From Paralichthys olivaceus (Eukaryota; Chordata; Actinopteri; Pleuronectiformes; Paralichthyidae), in assembly GCF_024713975.1 (NCBI RefSeq), contig NC_091096.1:17766458-17830457 (forward strand): DNA of 64,000 bases, given 5' to 3'. Position numbers and translations under genes: made by a program. A model generated the notes under the pieces. It searched no databases and was not told the origin of the DNA. It saw nothing but the letters and a program-made list of their open reading frames with translations. Positions 37,641-50,839 of the stretch are shown in pieces (position 1 is the stretch's first letter; every line of letters starts with the position of its first letter).

Positions 37641-40600
37641 GGAAAATAATAATGTGAAAACTTACATGAGCCTCAAACTGAACATATGTACCATATAATT
37701 TACTTCTTTCCACATATGACTAAACATTGTGGTTATATCAGAAAGAATGAGTCATTTTTCATCTCCAAAATGATTAATGTTTTTGTTCTTCTCTGATTAT
37801 CCAAATGTAATATCCCCCGTCTCGGTCACCTCTGATACACCCTTATCAGTCATCATGCGGAGCACAGACACAAATCACACATAGTCATAAAGAACCAGTA
37901 ATCCTATGGGGGTTAAGCACTTAAAGGACCAATCCCCGGGGCCCTCTGTGACTCTTGTGTTGCAACACACTTCTGGCACGGTGATTGACAGCTCGGGAAA
38001 CTGTTTTACAGTGCTGCTCTTGCAATGAGTAGCCCCCAGAGCGTAGGTAATAAGCAGTCTGGAGTGTTGACTAATACATTTAGCGACGACTCTCTGCAAT
38101 CAAATGTGTTCCAGCTGTTTGAGTTCTGATGACAAATTCAGGTTTTCCCAGTTTGCTGAGCTTCCTTGAGAGACAAAAGGAGGATTTCCTCTGAAACAGA
38201 CAGGCAGTGGCAGCACCAACAAATGGCCTGGTACTGTTATCAAATAGAAAGTCTGACTAAATATAAATATAATATAAATCATCTGCAGCCTGCATGGGTC
38301 AGTGCAGAAACGGAGAAGAAGAAGGCGACAACTGACACATTGTTGTCTACAGGATGTCTCCTGGGACATTGACAAAGATTCATAGACCAAAAGAAGAAAA
38401 TAACTTTTTATCTGCATCATACTGTCATAGATTGTGACTTAGATGAAAGTGAAATATTCTTTTTAGCAAAAACCGCTCACATGCATGCATTTGAATAGCC
38501 TGTGACAGTTGCTATATGGTTCAGAAGCTGCCACCTGTTGTTTGACAGGCTTTAACTGTGCAGAGGTGCGCAGTGTGTGTGTGATTGTGTGTGAAAGTAA
38601 GTGACTGGGACATCGGGGGGGCTGTCCATCCTGCTGCACAATAAACAGTTTGTTTCCCAGGAGCACCCCTCATGTTCCTGTTGTTGGCTCCATCGCCGCT
38701 CACTGGGAAACGTCCTGGTCTCTATTGTCCGGGAGGTCGGGGGTCACAGGATGCTCCTAAAGGCCCAAAAGGGGAGGTAAGAGGTTGGATAGTGAGGGAA
38801 GATAAAGAGCCAACCCCCACCTCCTCCAACCACGCACCCCTTCAAAAACAAAACATTAAAATTGCTTCTTTTGCTCTGTCTCTTCTCACACCGTCTTTCG
38901 CTGGAAGGCCCAGTCGTTATCAAGAGTTTCAGGGAATCAGGACAATGCACAGACTGACTATTTCTTAAAGAACATCCTGATTGCCTTCAGTACATGTGTA
39001 GAGCTCTGTTCCTTGCATGCGTTCTTTGCATATCTTGAATGGAAGCTGCGGTCCGCAAGCTTTCCCATGCAAAATTGGGAAATTCAATCTAAGTGGCTAA
39101 CAGAGGGTAAGGCACATAATTAAAAAAATACAAAATAAAAAAACGGCCAAGAAAGGAGTGGTTGTATTTTTCACCACACCAGTGTTATACTTGAACCACA
39201 GGAGCTGACAAACAGATACATGCATCTGACTGCCGTGACCTTTTTAAACAGGATAGCACATAAACAACCACATAAATACCGTTTTGGCGGCACAATTAAA
39301 CATATCGCCCCAGAACAGCAGACGTTTATGATGGTTAAACAGAAACACCATGCTTTCATAATGGAAACTTGTTGCACCCCTCCTGAGGCTAATACGAACT
39401 GACAGCAGCGGCTGAGGTGTATATCAGTTTAAGTTCTTGTGTCTGAGTGAAACAGCATCCACGCAATATTTCCTGTGAAGATTATTCTGAAGGTTTTTGA
39501 GAAATAGTCTTATTTCTTTTATTACACTTGAACCAAGAGCTTTAAGGGCCTGCAGCCCATCCTTGTCTGTGCCTCAGCGTGCTAGAGGAATAGGATGAGT
39601 TGACATGCTATTCTCTAGACGTTCACAGGGACACTCGTTTATCATTTTTATGGAGCGAACTTAGCTGCAGATTTGAATAATATTCCAGATGTTTGTTGTT
39701 TTGCATGATTGTGATGAAAAGGCTTCATATTTGCATCTGTCGCCAAACTGATTTATATTAATTTCAGGCATGTGTTTGTCACATTTGATGCATAGTTCTA
39801 ACTATTAACAGATAACATAAACATTTCTAATTTATTGCACACTCATACGTAAAAAAACTAAATTCTGACTGTAATTACAAGAGTTGAATAAGTATTGAAA
39901 ACTTTTGAAAACAGTATAAAAGTACTCAAGTACACACTACAAGTAAAAGTCACACTACACACACACACATATAAGTGATGGAGTAGAAGTTCCAACAATA
40001 TACTGTAACATAACATGGAAGAGCTCGATTAAAATCATCTGAATTTCCTTAGTTACATTCCGCCACTGCATAATTGCGTGTTTTCATTATTCTCAGGCTT
40101 GTTATTGTACGTGTGAAGACTTGTAGTGTCTCGCGTAAGATGAGCCGTTAATAGAGGTAATATGAGAGACAATAGGTGCAGCACATGGTCATACTCATTT
40201 TTCAACCACAGGCTTTTATGAATATAAAGCTCACAGTGTTAGTTACATGTTATGTATCCTCCTCGAGGCCTGACCCTCACGTCGTCCTGCCCCATCATAT
40301 CAGGTTAGTAGCTACACTGGAGCAGGGACGTGACAGCTGGAAATGGTTTGAGGCTCTCTGGATAGTTTGTTTTCAGACCACGCTGCAGGGAATGGATGAG
40401 AGACACGTGTAGGTTAGCCTTTGGCTGATGCGCCTCGTGGTGATAAAATTGTTTCTGTGAATGATATCACTGTAAAAAAATCTGCACGGCTGCATACTTA
40501 GTTGGCTCTTAGTGTTCTCTGTGAGCATGACGAGCAGATCAGAGCTGTCCAGGTATTCCACTAATGTGTCATTGTCTGAGTTAATCAGACTCGTCTGTGT

Positions 40601-43600
40601 TTTGAGCACTTTGACCTGTTGGGGATTCATTTCCTGGCCCGTTGTGTTTCTAAGTCTGCAGTTGGGGTTCTGGCATAATTTGCGTTCTCACTTCCCAATC
40701 CTTCTCAGATGGTGGGGTGCTTTTCGTCGCTTTATGACCAAATAAATCTGGCTGGTGCCAAATGGGGGGAAAAAATGGGATTAAAATTCCCCCTTACGCT
40801 GTCTTGAGGAGCCCAGCTGCAATGCACTGTTTGTTTTCCACAGCGAGGTGCAGCTGCAGAGGCGAGCATTATGGAGAGGTGGGCCAAAGCAGAAAACAGA
40901 AATGACTTATTTTTATTGGCACGGACTCCCTATTCGCTGAGTGATAATTGTACAGTGGAATTAGAAGGTCTGGTTCAGATACTGTTAATGTGGTTGAACA
41001 TGCTTTACTTGTAATATCTACAGTGAGGTTTACTTCACACACTGTTTTCTTACAGTGGCTCTTTTTCTCTCAGCTTAATTCTCACCACATAAATAGAGAA
41101 AATACTGACAATGATAATAACTTGCCTGGCGGAGAGGTGTTGTACACTCTGCAGAGCAACATGTGCAGCAGTTCAGTTATGCTGCAATTATTTGTGATGT
41201 ATACAGCAGCTATTTTAACAGCCACAGATGAGTGGCCAGACATTCACACACACAAGGACTGAGCTGCAGACAGAGAGAGAGAGAGAAAGCTTTAGTTGCA
41301 CCAAGGGATATCACAGGAAGAAATGTGGTGCAGCAGGTAAGACATGTCTGTGAGTAATATTATCCACTCAGGTAAATCTCTTTAAAATGCTATCCAATGT
41401 AAATGAGCAGCAAGTTCATGAATTCTAACTCTCTCTCATCTGAGTGCAATCACATATCTGCCTTGACCTCAGAGAAAGGTTCGCCAAAGAAGAGAGGGAG
41501 GTGTTTCTTTTTTTTCTCTTTTTTGCTCTTTTCTCAATTATCCATCCTGTCTCCTGTCATTTCCCTCAAAATGCTTTCTATCCTCCACAATCATCTCAAT
41601 TTTCACTTCTTAGAGTTTTAGATGTGTCTGATCAGCGTGACTCTGGTCCTGCCCGGCACATCAATTTACTAACAGCAAAACATGGCGCCTATTTCACCCC
41701 CTGCACTAATGACAGCATTCAAAGAACCAGGAAAATGCATCTGTACTTTCCACACAGTGTACTGACTCTCTTTCACTTGTAAAAAATGAATCCTGAATTA
41801 CCACTCACCCTTACAGAAGATACAGTCTAATTGATATCTATCACATAAATAGAATTCAAATCAACTCTGATGCAGTTGTCGGACATGTTGGCTCATTCTC
41901 CTCATCACCAGTGGGGGGGAAAATCCAGTAAAATTGTATGGACATTGATAGACACTCAAAAGAGCAACATGACTGTAAAATAAACCTATGAAACACTATA
42001 CATACTGTTCTTCTCCACGGCAACCCCTTGCCTCCTGTGGCTGTGCACACACCCCGCCAGCTGTACACGTTCAAGTATGAGGCAATCACCAGCAGAGGGT
42101 TGTGCAGTAATTCTATGGAGGAGAATTTTACAGACCAACACATAAAGATGATGGTTTTCAGACCGTGTGCATTATTCTTACAGATTACGTTCTGCATACT
42201 CTCATCGTATAACTAGAGACAGAAAAAAGAACTACAACGGGAACTAATAATAAGTAATCCATGTGAAAAACAAAAGTCCTCGTGGACTGGGAATAACTTT
42301 ATCTTCTCTTGTGGATACACGCCGACAAAAACCAGCAAGGACGCTAAAAATATGCAAAAGACTTGTGGTGCAGTTTCCCAAGGCCAGAGAAGGGAAATAG
42401 ACTGACAGTTTCTCCCTGACCCCTTTACTGCCCCCCTGTAACCTCCTAACAACCCCCACGGGGGATCCTGTCTCTATGTGTAAAACAGACAGTCAGAAAG
42501 CATCCTGGAAACTCTAGAGCCACAAAAACAAGAGGGCGTGAGGAAGTCCAATAAGCTTGTATGTAGAGGGCTCAGTCGGGAGATAATCTCGAGGCCACAC
42601 AGACCAGGCGCCAAGCCTATAGAGCCTAAAAGCTCTATGGCGCAGCCGAGCAGCGTGATCATTGTTGTCTTTGGAAAGTAAGCAGATTCAGTGAGGCCAG
42701 TGGTGTGAAAGCCACCTCTCTTCTTGAGTGTCTGCTGCAGACCCTGTTGTTGACATACAGGGCAGGTGCAGCTGCTCTCTACAACTGCATCAAGTAGAAG
42801 CCCCTTGACACACTCACACAAACACACACACAGACTTGGAGCAAGAGCTTGGATGTCACAAGACAGGGTTATATGGACAAAAGACAAATCTACCATTTTC
42901 TTTAATATCTCAGCAACAATCAGCGAGGCACTGCTGAGTTAACACAGGGCCCACAGAAATGAAAACAATGGCTGGATTCTTCTGGCTTGAAGATGGCTAT
43001 GGGAAATGGCAGGGATGCCAGGGCTGATAAGTGACTGAGGGGCTCAAGTTACTTCCAGCTGTCTGCAGCCGTGCATGCCTCAGCGGAACGTACGGTTCAC
43101 GCATAATGCAAACCATTTCATTTGCGTAATGCTCATAAAACAAACCCCCCAAAAAATGTGCGGACATATTAAATAAAGTCAACAGCCTCTCACTTGGGCA
43201 GGGTTTACATCACAGAAAAGAATCTCCAGTCCTTGGAGGAGCGGCGCATTGCGTCCTCAGCTGAGAAAACACAGACAGTTGAAGATTGTGACCTTGTGAG
43301 CATTAATGTTAACTGGATCAATAAAACCAGGCAACAGCAGAACGCCTGGATGCAGCATCTGGAAAAAGTCTGAGTGATGCTTTGGGGACAGGAGTCAGCT
43401 ACAGAGCCATACATAGTAAATGGTGTCCATGAGGACCTGTTGGCATTGTTAGCTGTGCTTCTTTTTTCCCTTCAACCATAAAACACAGACTTCCATATAG
43501 ACAGAGAAATAAAAAATATATTAGTCTTCTTGTAATTAAAATTACGAGACGTTAAAGTTAATATAAAATTGAGCCTGTAAAAGATTAACAGTTTTTAATA

Positions 43601-44639
43601 CAGACAGTGTTTTTGTGCTGGACTACACTGAACACTAGTGCCACATTGCATTAGCATCACCTCAATACCAGTGAGGGCCCCTTCTTGTCCATTTGGAAAA
43701 TATAAGTACATTTTCAGGCTGCACTCCAAAGGGAGAGTGCTTTTGGTAGGCTTTGAAGTTCACAGAAATAATGCTCCTTAAAAGCATCCTCTGTGATACA
43801 GAAAAACATGGACATGTATTTCAGTCAAGAGGCCTGAGTGAGTACTTCTTAACAAGGATGTAAATCTGCACTGGAAGACTTGGACGTGTTTGATGTCTTT
43901 TAAGTCTCATAATGTTTTATTCTTTGCACAAGCAGCATTGATTAGCTTTATGGAGTAATATTCAATCATTCCACAGAACCATGTCAAGGCAGACTATAAA
44001 TTCATTTTTGTCACAATTTTAATTTGATCATTTCATTAAAGAAATTTTATGATTTCTTTTCTTCCTGCAGGCGAATACTTTCTTGTCTCAAAACCTGCAG
44101 GTCCCTTCCAGAAAAAGGATACGACAAACGCAACAGAACACCAGAGAGAAGGAGAAAGGCAGGAATAAAACTTTGTAACCGTCTTTTATTTTCCCTTCTC
44201 TGCACAGTTTAGTGTTTCAGTTACACCCTTTAGGCAGTAAAAACTGTCATCTAATCATATCCTCACACAGTCTTAAATGCCACATACGCCCATACCAGGC
44301 TGGAAAGGGGACCTTTCTGCGGATTAAAACGGATATGAGGTTATTTTTGTGAGATCCACGATTGCGTGCGGCACTCCCATCCATACTTAGTGTGATGACT
44401 GAGGAGTTGAGGTAATATAGCAGAGTGGTGATGCAAACAAGTCGTGTGGGCTCGTCATCCGCACTGCATCCTGCCATACGGGGACAAATGTTTTGTTTTG
44501 ATCTTTTGAATCTGTTGATCCTTCTGTGATGTCAGGGAGAAAGTTGACAGATGGGGAAATGCATCTTGGGAAGTTTTAGAAAAATTTAGATATCGTGGAT
44601 CAATGAAAGCAGAGATAGGATCATATATTTTTTCTATTT
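37641..44639. other. Gene-free intergenic DNA
   Basis: No exon with supported splice sites or recognisable translation on either strand. Open frames up to 140 codons (for example minus 42474-42896) lack recognisable domains and are best read as chance. A fish repeat rich in AAGTAC/AAGTAAAAGT motifs lies at about 39895-40050. Confidence 0.45.
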
Positions 44640-45303
44640 AAAAAGTCCACTCACATTCAATAAATCTGCACCAAATTTCACACACTCAGATATCAGTTCC
44701 CTAAATATGCCAGATTAAAAAAAAAAAAAGAATACACTTTATTTGTAGCACCTTTCATGAAATGCAGGTCAAAGTTAATAAAAATAAATCATGTTAATAA
44801 AAGTAAGACATGTTTATAAAAATGTAATCATATAAAAGAACAGATTTTAAGTATTATAAGAACATGTTAACATGACATTTAAAAGAAAAGGAAATACAAA
44901 TTGAAAATAAAATAAGAAAAGAAAGCAAACAATAGTTATAGTTTTAGGTTTTTCTTTAAAAAATGCTTACTGACCTAGCTTCTCTGAAATATAGCGGCAG
45001 TCTGTTCCACAGATTTGGAGCATATAAAGCTGCATTGAGATTTTAATCAAGATCCATGAGTGGAAATAAGTGAAAAGTTTGAAAAAACGCCTCATTTTGC
45101 AATGTTAGAAAAAGTGAAAAAACATTCCTAGATGCGGACCCCAACCCATATTTAATGGATTGTTCCCTGACCTATATCACAACCTCTCAGCAGATTTTCA
45201 TGGATATCAATTTAGTTGGTTTTGTATAATTTTGTTCAGAAACAAACAACACAAACCAACAAAGAAATGGAAGTAGGAAACAACATAACGTCCTTGGTGG
45301 AGA
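44640..45303. repeat. SINE-like family B copy split by another repeat
   Basis: Left arm 44640-44717 has CTGCACCAAATTTCACACAC and TCCCTAAATATGCCAGATTA. The right arm from 45041 resumes with TTTTAATCAAGATCCATGAG and continues through CCCTGACCTATATCACAACC, CAGCAGATTTTCATGGATAT to the tail CATAACGTCCTTGGTGGAGA. The two arms are the parts expected before and after one insertion point. Confidence 0.65.
44718..45040. mobile_element. Repeat family C inserted into the family B copy
   Basis: Starts with a poly-A run, then AATACACTTTATTTGTAGCACCTTTCATG, and ends with CTTCTCTGAAATATAGCGGC and TCTGTTCCACAGATTTGGAG. The CTTTATT..AGCACCTTTC block recurs at 46418. Class not identified; the A-rich edge suggests a non-LTR-derived sequence. 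Confidence 0.5.
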
Positions 45304-45844
45304 CAACGAAGCACTTTATGTGAATAGGGGCATCACGAATGTCGAGAAAGAGACCACATCTGTGACAATTCATCCAGATTTGTTTTAACCAATTTCTTTT
45401 TGCTCCATCTTCCAAAATGCGAGACACGAAAAAACCAAATGGAGACGTTGTGGAGGGCCCTCTGGATTAATAAAGGAGCATGATCAGGGTACGCTTCAAA
45501 GACAATCAAGTGATACCTAAATCTCCTGAAGTGAGATAGATGGAAGCAGCAGTAGCACATTGTGTGATCTGACATGTCCTCCATACACTTTAACAAGTAT
45601 TATTAGAGAGCCTGACAGGGAAGGTTTGGCCTGGCAAGAAATGTTGGAAGCACTGCAGCAGATCAGAGGCAAGATGAGGGAACTGCTTTAACACCTCGGA
45701 AACAGTGGGGCGAGGAACGTGATGAGGAGATGGGAATTACTGCTGAATTAAGCACCACTTTGATTGGAAACTGATTGACCGATGGTTGGCAAAACATGAA
45801 AGGATGACCTTGAATTCTCCAAAGCGAGTATGGATTGGCACGCA

Positions 45845-45980
45845 GCATCTCTCTCTCTCTCTCTCCTGCTTTCTTTCCTCAACTCTCGCTTCCCATCAAA
45901 CACACACATGCACACATGCACACACACTCACGCACCCTGACAGGAACACACACCGCATGCAGAGACACACACATGTGTAT
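45845..45980. repeat. CT-rich tract followed by CA-rich tract
   Basis: CTCTCTCTCTCTCT at about 45848-45865, then interrupted ACACAC/CACATGCA units to about 45975. Simple-sequence DNA. Confidence 0.8.
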
Positions 45981-46399
45981 TGACACACAGTAGTGCTCCA
46001 TCTCTGCGTTTTTTTCCCCCCCTTATAGTGAGAGGGGGAAAATGAACACACAGGCACGTACGACAAGCCAGAGTTGAGAGAGCAACTTCAAAGTAAAGCA
46101 GATGCAGGGACAGCATCCTCTGAATAAATTTTCTGGCCACCAGTCGATCTGCCCCCGGGCTAAGATTGTGGCTGTTCGCATCTCTCCTGACCCCTCATCA
46201 ACTCCCAGTTACAACCAATCCTGCTCTAACAAGGCAGTCATGGGGAGTATAGGGATACCAGCGGTACTGTAAATATAAATTTAGATATATTTTTCTCTTT
46301 CACATGTTGCAGGTGTTCAGAAATTAATTTTCAACTTACATTTGATTTTGACATTTTCCAGAAAAAAGCCAGTGTGCTGCTGGTTTGATGAATAAAACA

Positions 46400-46640
46400 T
46401 TGTAAATAATAATAATAATATCTTTATTGATGGAGCACCTTTCCAACACAGTTACAAGGCGCTTGACAAGTTCTATAATTTGAATGAATGGCAAATAATA
46501 GGAAATAGTTAAGAAACAATAAGAAATAATTAAAAGCCATTAGAAGCAAATAAAAACAAAACATTACAAAACAATTAAAATAGCTCTGTAACAAACATAA
46601 AACAGGCTACTTCAGTTATATTAAATCTAGCAGTCAACAA
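46400..46640. repeat. Repeat family C, second copy
   Basis: After an AAT trinucleotide run (about 46405-46419) comes ATCTTTATTGATGGAGCACC TTTCC, then ACAGTTACAAGGCGCTTGAC. This matches the start of 44718-45040 and the general pattern of a common fish repeat. The right boundary is uncertain. Confidence 0.5.
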
Positions 46641-47319
46641 GATAATTACACTGTCCAATCAGAACTAAGAGGGACCATTTCATGTGTTTTATAACAACCC
46701 CAGCAACATTTTTTTTAACAATATCCATCTTCTTTTTGCCCTTCTGTCTCATTTTACAATAAAACTCCTCAGGGACAGTTTTATTTTATCATTCTATTTA
46801 TCACACAGGTGTTATATCTCCCTGTGCTTTTACAGCTTACTGCGAACAAGCCTCCCTCTGCATGCCCGTGGCGCTTCATGGCACGCTGCAGAAAGTTAGG
46901 CATGTGTGAGAAACGTCAGTGCTTAGGACATGTTTCCCTTCAGAAACTGCTTATGCATGTCATTATTATTTTTCCCGTGTTGACTTGTTTTAATATTTGA
47001 TTTCTGTATTAATCTTTTATAAGGCTGTGCTTTGTGAGCACAGAATGATTGTAATTGCACCTGCTGGGACATGCAGAGTCTATTACATGTCTGACATGTG
47101 ATACATTATGCTGAAAATCTGTATTTTCATGGGTTTTTTGTTATTTAATTTAGGGTGTGGAAAATATGTTGGAGTTCGGAAGTGAAGCGAAGGGTTGCAT
47201 CATAAATGTGGATGAACAAAACAAACAAACTAGTCCGTGCATCTTTTGGAGGATACATTCTCTGTATAGAGTAGCCTAGAAAAACAATGATGTGCAGCCC
47301 TGAGGGCAAATATTCACCT

Positions 47320-47357
47320 GTGTGTGCATGTGCCTGTGTGTGCATGTGTGTGTGCAT

Positions 47358-47404
<47 letters not shown>

Positions 47405-47432
47405 TCTGTGTGTGTGTGTGTGTATGCAAGTG
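47320..47432. repeat. (GT)n microsatellite
   Basis: Over 100 bp of GT with scattered GCAT, TATG and CTG interruptions. The overlapping open frames encode only repeat sequence. Confidence 0.95.
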
Positions 47433-48005
47433 CAAACAAGTATTTTTCTGTTTATAACAAAACCACCATTTTAACTACCCTGCATGCACTTCATAGAAAA
47501 TGCAGTATGCAACAACAGTATGTATTTCTTTAAAAAGAATTTAAATACACACAATGTTGCGCACACACACACAAACACCTTGGAGGAGAAGGGATCTAAT
47601 GAGGCCCTTGGGGACACTGCCGAATTGTCAGTCAACCCTCTGCTTGCTGACATGCAGTCGACAGCATCAGTGACTTCTTTTCTCGAGCCTGTCGACTTGC
47701 ATCAGAAGTTAAGAGAAGTCTGAGGTCCGGTGGATTTGGACTTAGAGAGACGAAGACAGGGTGAGGAAAGTAACTTTTCCAAAAGAATAAAAACTTATCA
47801 GCAAACTTATGTGTGGTACACCTTGGACAACTTTGAAAGATTTCTTTCAATACATTTGAAAACTTGCAGTGATTCACATGTATGTGCAGGTCACTCCACA
47901 GAGAGAGAGAGAAAAAAGAAAGTCGCAACCACTTCCCTTGTTCATCCAAGGCTGCTTGCAAAATCAGGCCTTCAATCCTGTTCCTCATATCAACAATAGG
48001 GCCAG

Positions 48006-48040
48006 AGTGAGTGAGAGAGAGAGAGAGAGAGAGAGAGAAA
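48006..48040. repeat. (GA)n microsatellite
   Basis: Nearly pure GA run of about 35 bp. Seen directly. Confidence 0.9.
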
Positions 48041-48420
48041 CTGCAACAGGCTTGTCCTGGGTGTTCAGGGGCGTGTTGCCTCACTCTCTGTCATGCCTAT
48101 AGTTGTGCCATAATAGGCCATGCTTATCCCAGGTGTTATTGAGCTTTATCTTTCTCAGCGTATTGTTTCACGACATGCAGACATGCAATTTACATGGCAG
48201 TGTGTAATTAGGACTTTCTCACTGGCCTGTCATTTTCACACAGACAGAGGCAGTGTGGTCTCTGCGGCGCTCGACTTGACAACACTAGAGATATTGGGCT
48301 GCTCTCACCACATGATCCACTTTTATCTCAATTTTACATATATTTAAAACATAATTAGGGACACACATCATTCATGCATATTCTCATGTGTTGAAATCAA
48401 CAGACATTGATGGATTTGAT

Positions 48421-49126
48421 CAGTGGCGTAGCCGGGATTTCTCTGAAGCAGGGGCCATAAAGGGGCCACAATTTACACAGAAGGGGCAATCAAGCTCCTA
48501 TTCCTCTGGTCAAAAAACCCACAAACACCCACTTACATCTGGCTTTTGTCTTCAATGGGGATTGATTCAATCGGGATTCACTCCAGGCGTCAAATGACTC
48601 TGCATTAAACAAATGTTTTTTACCGCCTCTGCCTCCGATCAGCAGTGAGGGAAACGAGACACCTGGCTGAATGCGCTAATTTGACAAAACAGCGACGAGA
48701 TAGTGGCTCAGCGTTTGTGACGACGAACAGACGCACCAGGGGAAAAAACAGAGGCAAAGTCCTCTACTGTCAATGAGGAAAGAGTTCATTGCTTATTTTA
48801 GTAGGTTGAAAAAAATGCATACCCACTACTATTTGGTATAAAAGAGGTAGGCCTATTACAACATCCATGCACAATTGGTTTCTGGATTAGGAGCTTTATA
48901 AAACCTACACATCTTTGGATAGGTTTTGACAATTATTCCCTGTTGAAGCACATTTTGTATTTTTAAAAAGCTTAGAAAATAAAAATTCTGAAAGAATTAA
49001 TTCTTAGAATTAGCATTTTATTTGGAGTAAAAAAAGATTACTCACAAAACAAGGGAACTTCAGGGGGCCAATCAGAGTTCAACTGGGGCCAGGGCCCCCC
49101 TGGTGCTACCCATGGAACCGCCCCTG
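48421..49126. mobile_element. Decayed hAT-like non-autonomous element, 706 bp
   Basis: The left end reads CAGTGGCGTAGCCGGGAT; the reverse complement of the right end reads CAGGGGCGGTTCCATGGG. The shared CAG.GGCG start and the GGGGCC-rich flanks at both ends form imperfect inverted repeats. The 8 bp outside the ends are GATTTGAT (left) and GATTAAAT (right), 6 of 8 identical, consistent with an old hAT target duplication. No transposase frame. It ends about 1.1 kb upstream of the tcf7l1 start codon. Confidence 0.7.
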
Positions 49127-49299
49127 GATTAAATTATTTTTGATTAACATAAAATGTATAAGAATAAAATATTTATAAACACTGCTATTACTTTTATTAT
49201 TAGTAGAAGTGTTGTTATTATTATAATTATTGTAGTAGTAGTTGTTGATGTCAATAATTATAATAATTGCAGTGAAAGGATAATAGGGACAACATGTTG

Positions 49300-50211
49300 T
49301 GTAGGAACAGCCTGCCTCGTGCGCGGGGGTTTGAGGGTTAAGACTGTGGCTGATCTCCGCGGTGGTGAATGAAGTGTCGGTTTTCAGCGCTAACTCCTCC
49401 TCCTGTTCGGACGGGCTGCGCTTTTTCTTCCACTTGAACAACCAAGTAGTTTTTCAGGGCGCATTCCCCGGCAGCGATGTGGAGGCAGAGGGCGACCACG
49501 TTCAGCTGAAACATTTCATACTTACCGTTCGCATCGGCTTTTGTTTTCCAGTTTGTTCCTCATTTGATCTCGTGTACGAGCTTGTTGCTGAAAAGAAAAC
49601 TTGTGGGGAGAAAACAAGCGCGAGAGAAGTGAAGACGACTGAGCTGCAGCCTGGCCGTTTTTTTTCCTTCTTTCTGTTTTCTACTCGAGCCATTGTTTGG
49701 ATACGAGGAGATGAAATCGGACGTGTTTCTTCTTCCTTGAGCAGTCGCTTGGACTTGAGTTGTATTTTTGTGGTCTCTTGGATCTGTAAAGGGAGACAGA
49801 AAGTCCCCCCCCCCCCCATTCCTTAGCAGCAGCAGCAACAAACACGGGGGCCACAAGTTGTCCACAAGCTGCGGAGGAGGCGAAACTTTGCCAAGTTTGC
49901 GCTGCGCATCCGGCCACCGACGCCATAATTATCCATCGATATTTTTCCTATCAGCGGCCCTGTCGCAACTTTAAACTGTGGATTATTGTTGTCGCAAGGC
50001 TCGCCATGGACCACGGAGCCGCGTTCAGGGGATGAAAAAGGAGTTTTGAAACATGAACAGCTCCTTGTAGTTTTGGTGTGACTCGCTCCGGTGGCACGTT
50101 TGGACTACACTCATCTGAGAATATATCTATATATATATATAGAAAGAAGTGAATAGCTGCTGTGCCTTTCTGTTTCCTCCTGTGTGATCCTTCATCCACT
50201 GGTGTGCCAAA
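49300..50211 (+). promoter_or_regulatory. tcf7l1: tcf7l1 promoter and 5' leader
   Basis: CpG-rich sequence directly upstream of the tcf7l1 start codon, in contrast to the AT-rich surroundings. It contains a poly-C run (about 49806-49819), an AT-repeat (TATATCTATATATATATATA, near 50120-50140), and two short upstream open frames, 50006-50035 and 50053-50070. I could not identify the transcription start or a TATA box in a convincing position. Confidence 0.55.
50006..50035 (+). CDS. Upstream ORF of 9 codons in the tcf7l1 leader
   Basis: ATG in a strong initiation context (TCGCCATGG, G at -3 and +4), encoding MDHGAAFRG, then TGA. It ends 176 nt before the tcf7l1 ATG. If the transcript starts upstream of 50006 it would be met first by scanning ribosomes. 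A second, weaker one (MNSSL) follows at 50053-50070. Confidence 0.4.
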   Translation: MDHGAAFRG

Positions 50212-50839
50212 ATGCCACAGCTGAACGGAGGCGGTGGGGACGACCTGGGGGCCAACGACGAGATGATATCGTTTAAAGACGAAGGGGAGCAGGAGGAGAA
50301 GATCTCCGAGAATGTGTCCGCGGAGAGGGATTTGGATGATGTGAAGTCCTCCCTGGTGAACGAGTCGGAAAACAACAGCAGCTCGTCAGACTCAGAGGTA
50401 AGAAGACCCCCTGCAACAGCATGCACAATGTTCTCCTACCCTCCATCGCAGGAGTGTGATTTTAATGCCGCTGCAAAGTTTCAATATAGTTTTTCTTCCC
50501 CTTCTCCCGCGTGTGTTTTCTCCTTGTCAGCAAGCAGAGAGGCGCCCCCGAACCAGAGTGGACTCAGACAGTTATGAGAAAACAAGAGACTACTTCAGTG
50601 AAGGTAAAAACAAGTAAAAACACCCTCAGTACTTTCTGTGCTGTAGCTGGTGATTGTGACTTTTAGTGCCTGCATTAACCATGACTCTCCTTCTTTTTTT
50701 TACCCCTGCAGCACTGAGGAGGCAGCAAGATGGAGGCTTTTTTAAGAGTCCTCACTATCCTGGCTACCCGTTCCTCATGATCCAAGACATCACTAACCCC
50801 TATCTATCCAACGGCTCACTGTCCCCCAGTGCCAGAACA
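50212..50839 (+). CDS. tcf7l1: TCF7L1 (Tcf3, headless-type) HMG-box Wnt effector, exons 1-3, 3' part beyond window
   Basis: Exons: 50212-50397, 50531-50603, 50712-50839, joined by AG/GT sites in phases 0 and 1. Exon 1 (62 codons) is the beta-catenin-binding domain: [40 protein letters not shown], then [20 protein letters not shown]. Exon 2 begins [20 protein letters not shown]; exon 3 has [20 protein letters not shown] and [18 protein letters not shown]7L1 binds Wnt-responsive DNA and acts mostly as a Groucho-linked repressor until beta-catenin relieves it. Loss of the zebrafish form (headless) deletes the forebrain. The [13 protein letters not shown] and SDSYEK blocks favour TCF7L1 (a-type) over TCF7L2. 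Repressor exons and the HMG box must lie beyond 64000. The start codon has A at -3. Confidence 0.95.

Noticed and set aside
42474..42896. Minus frame of 140 codons in the intergenic interval
   Set aside because: No domain, no splice context, low-complexity Cys/Leu composition, no support for expression.
47145..47435. His/Thr-rich frame of 96 codons
   Set aside because: It is produced by the GT microsatellite.
49362..49826. Open frame of 154 codons over the tcf7l1 leader
   Set aside because: It starts at a GTG, has no domain, ends in a poly-Pro from the poly-C run, and lies in CpG-rich promoter DNA where stops are rare.
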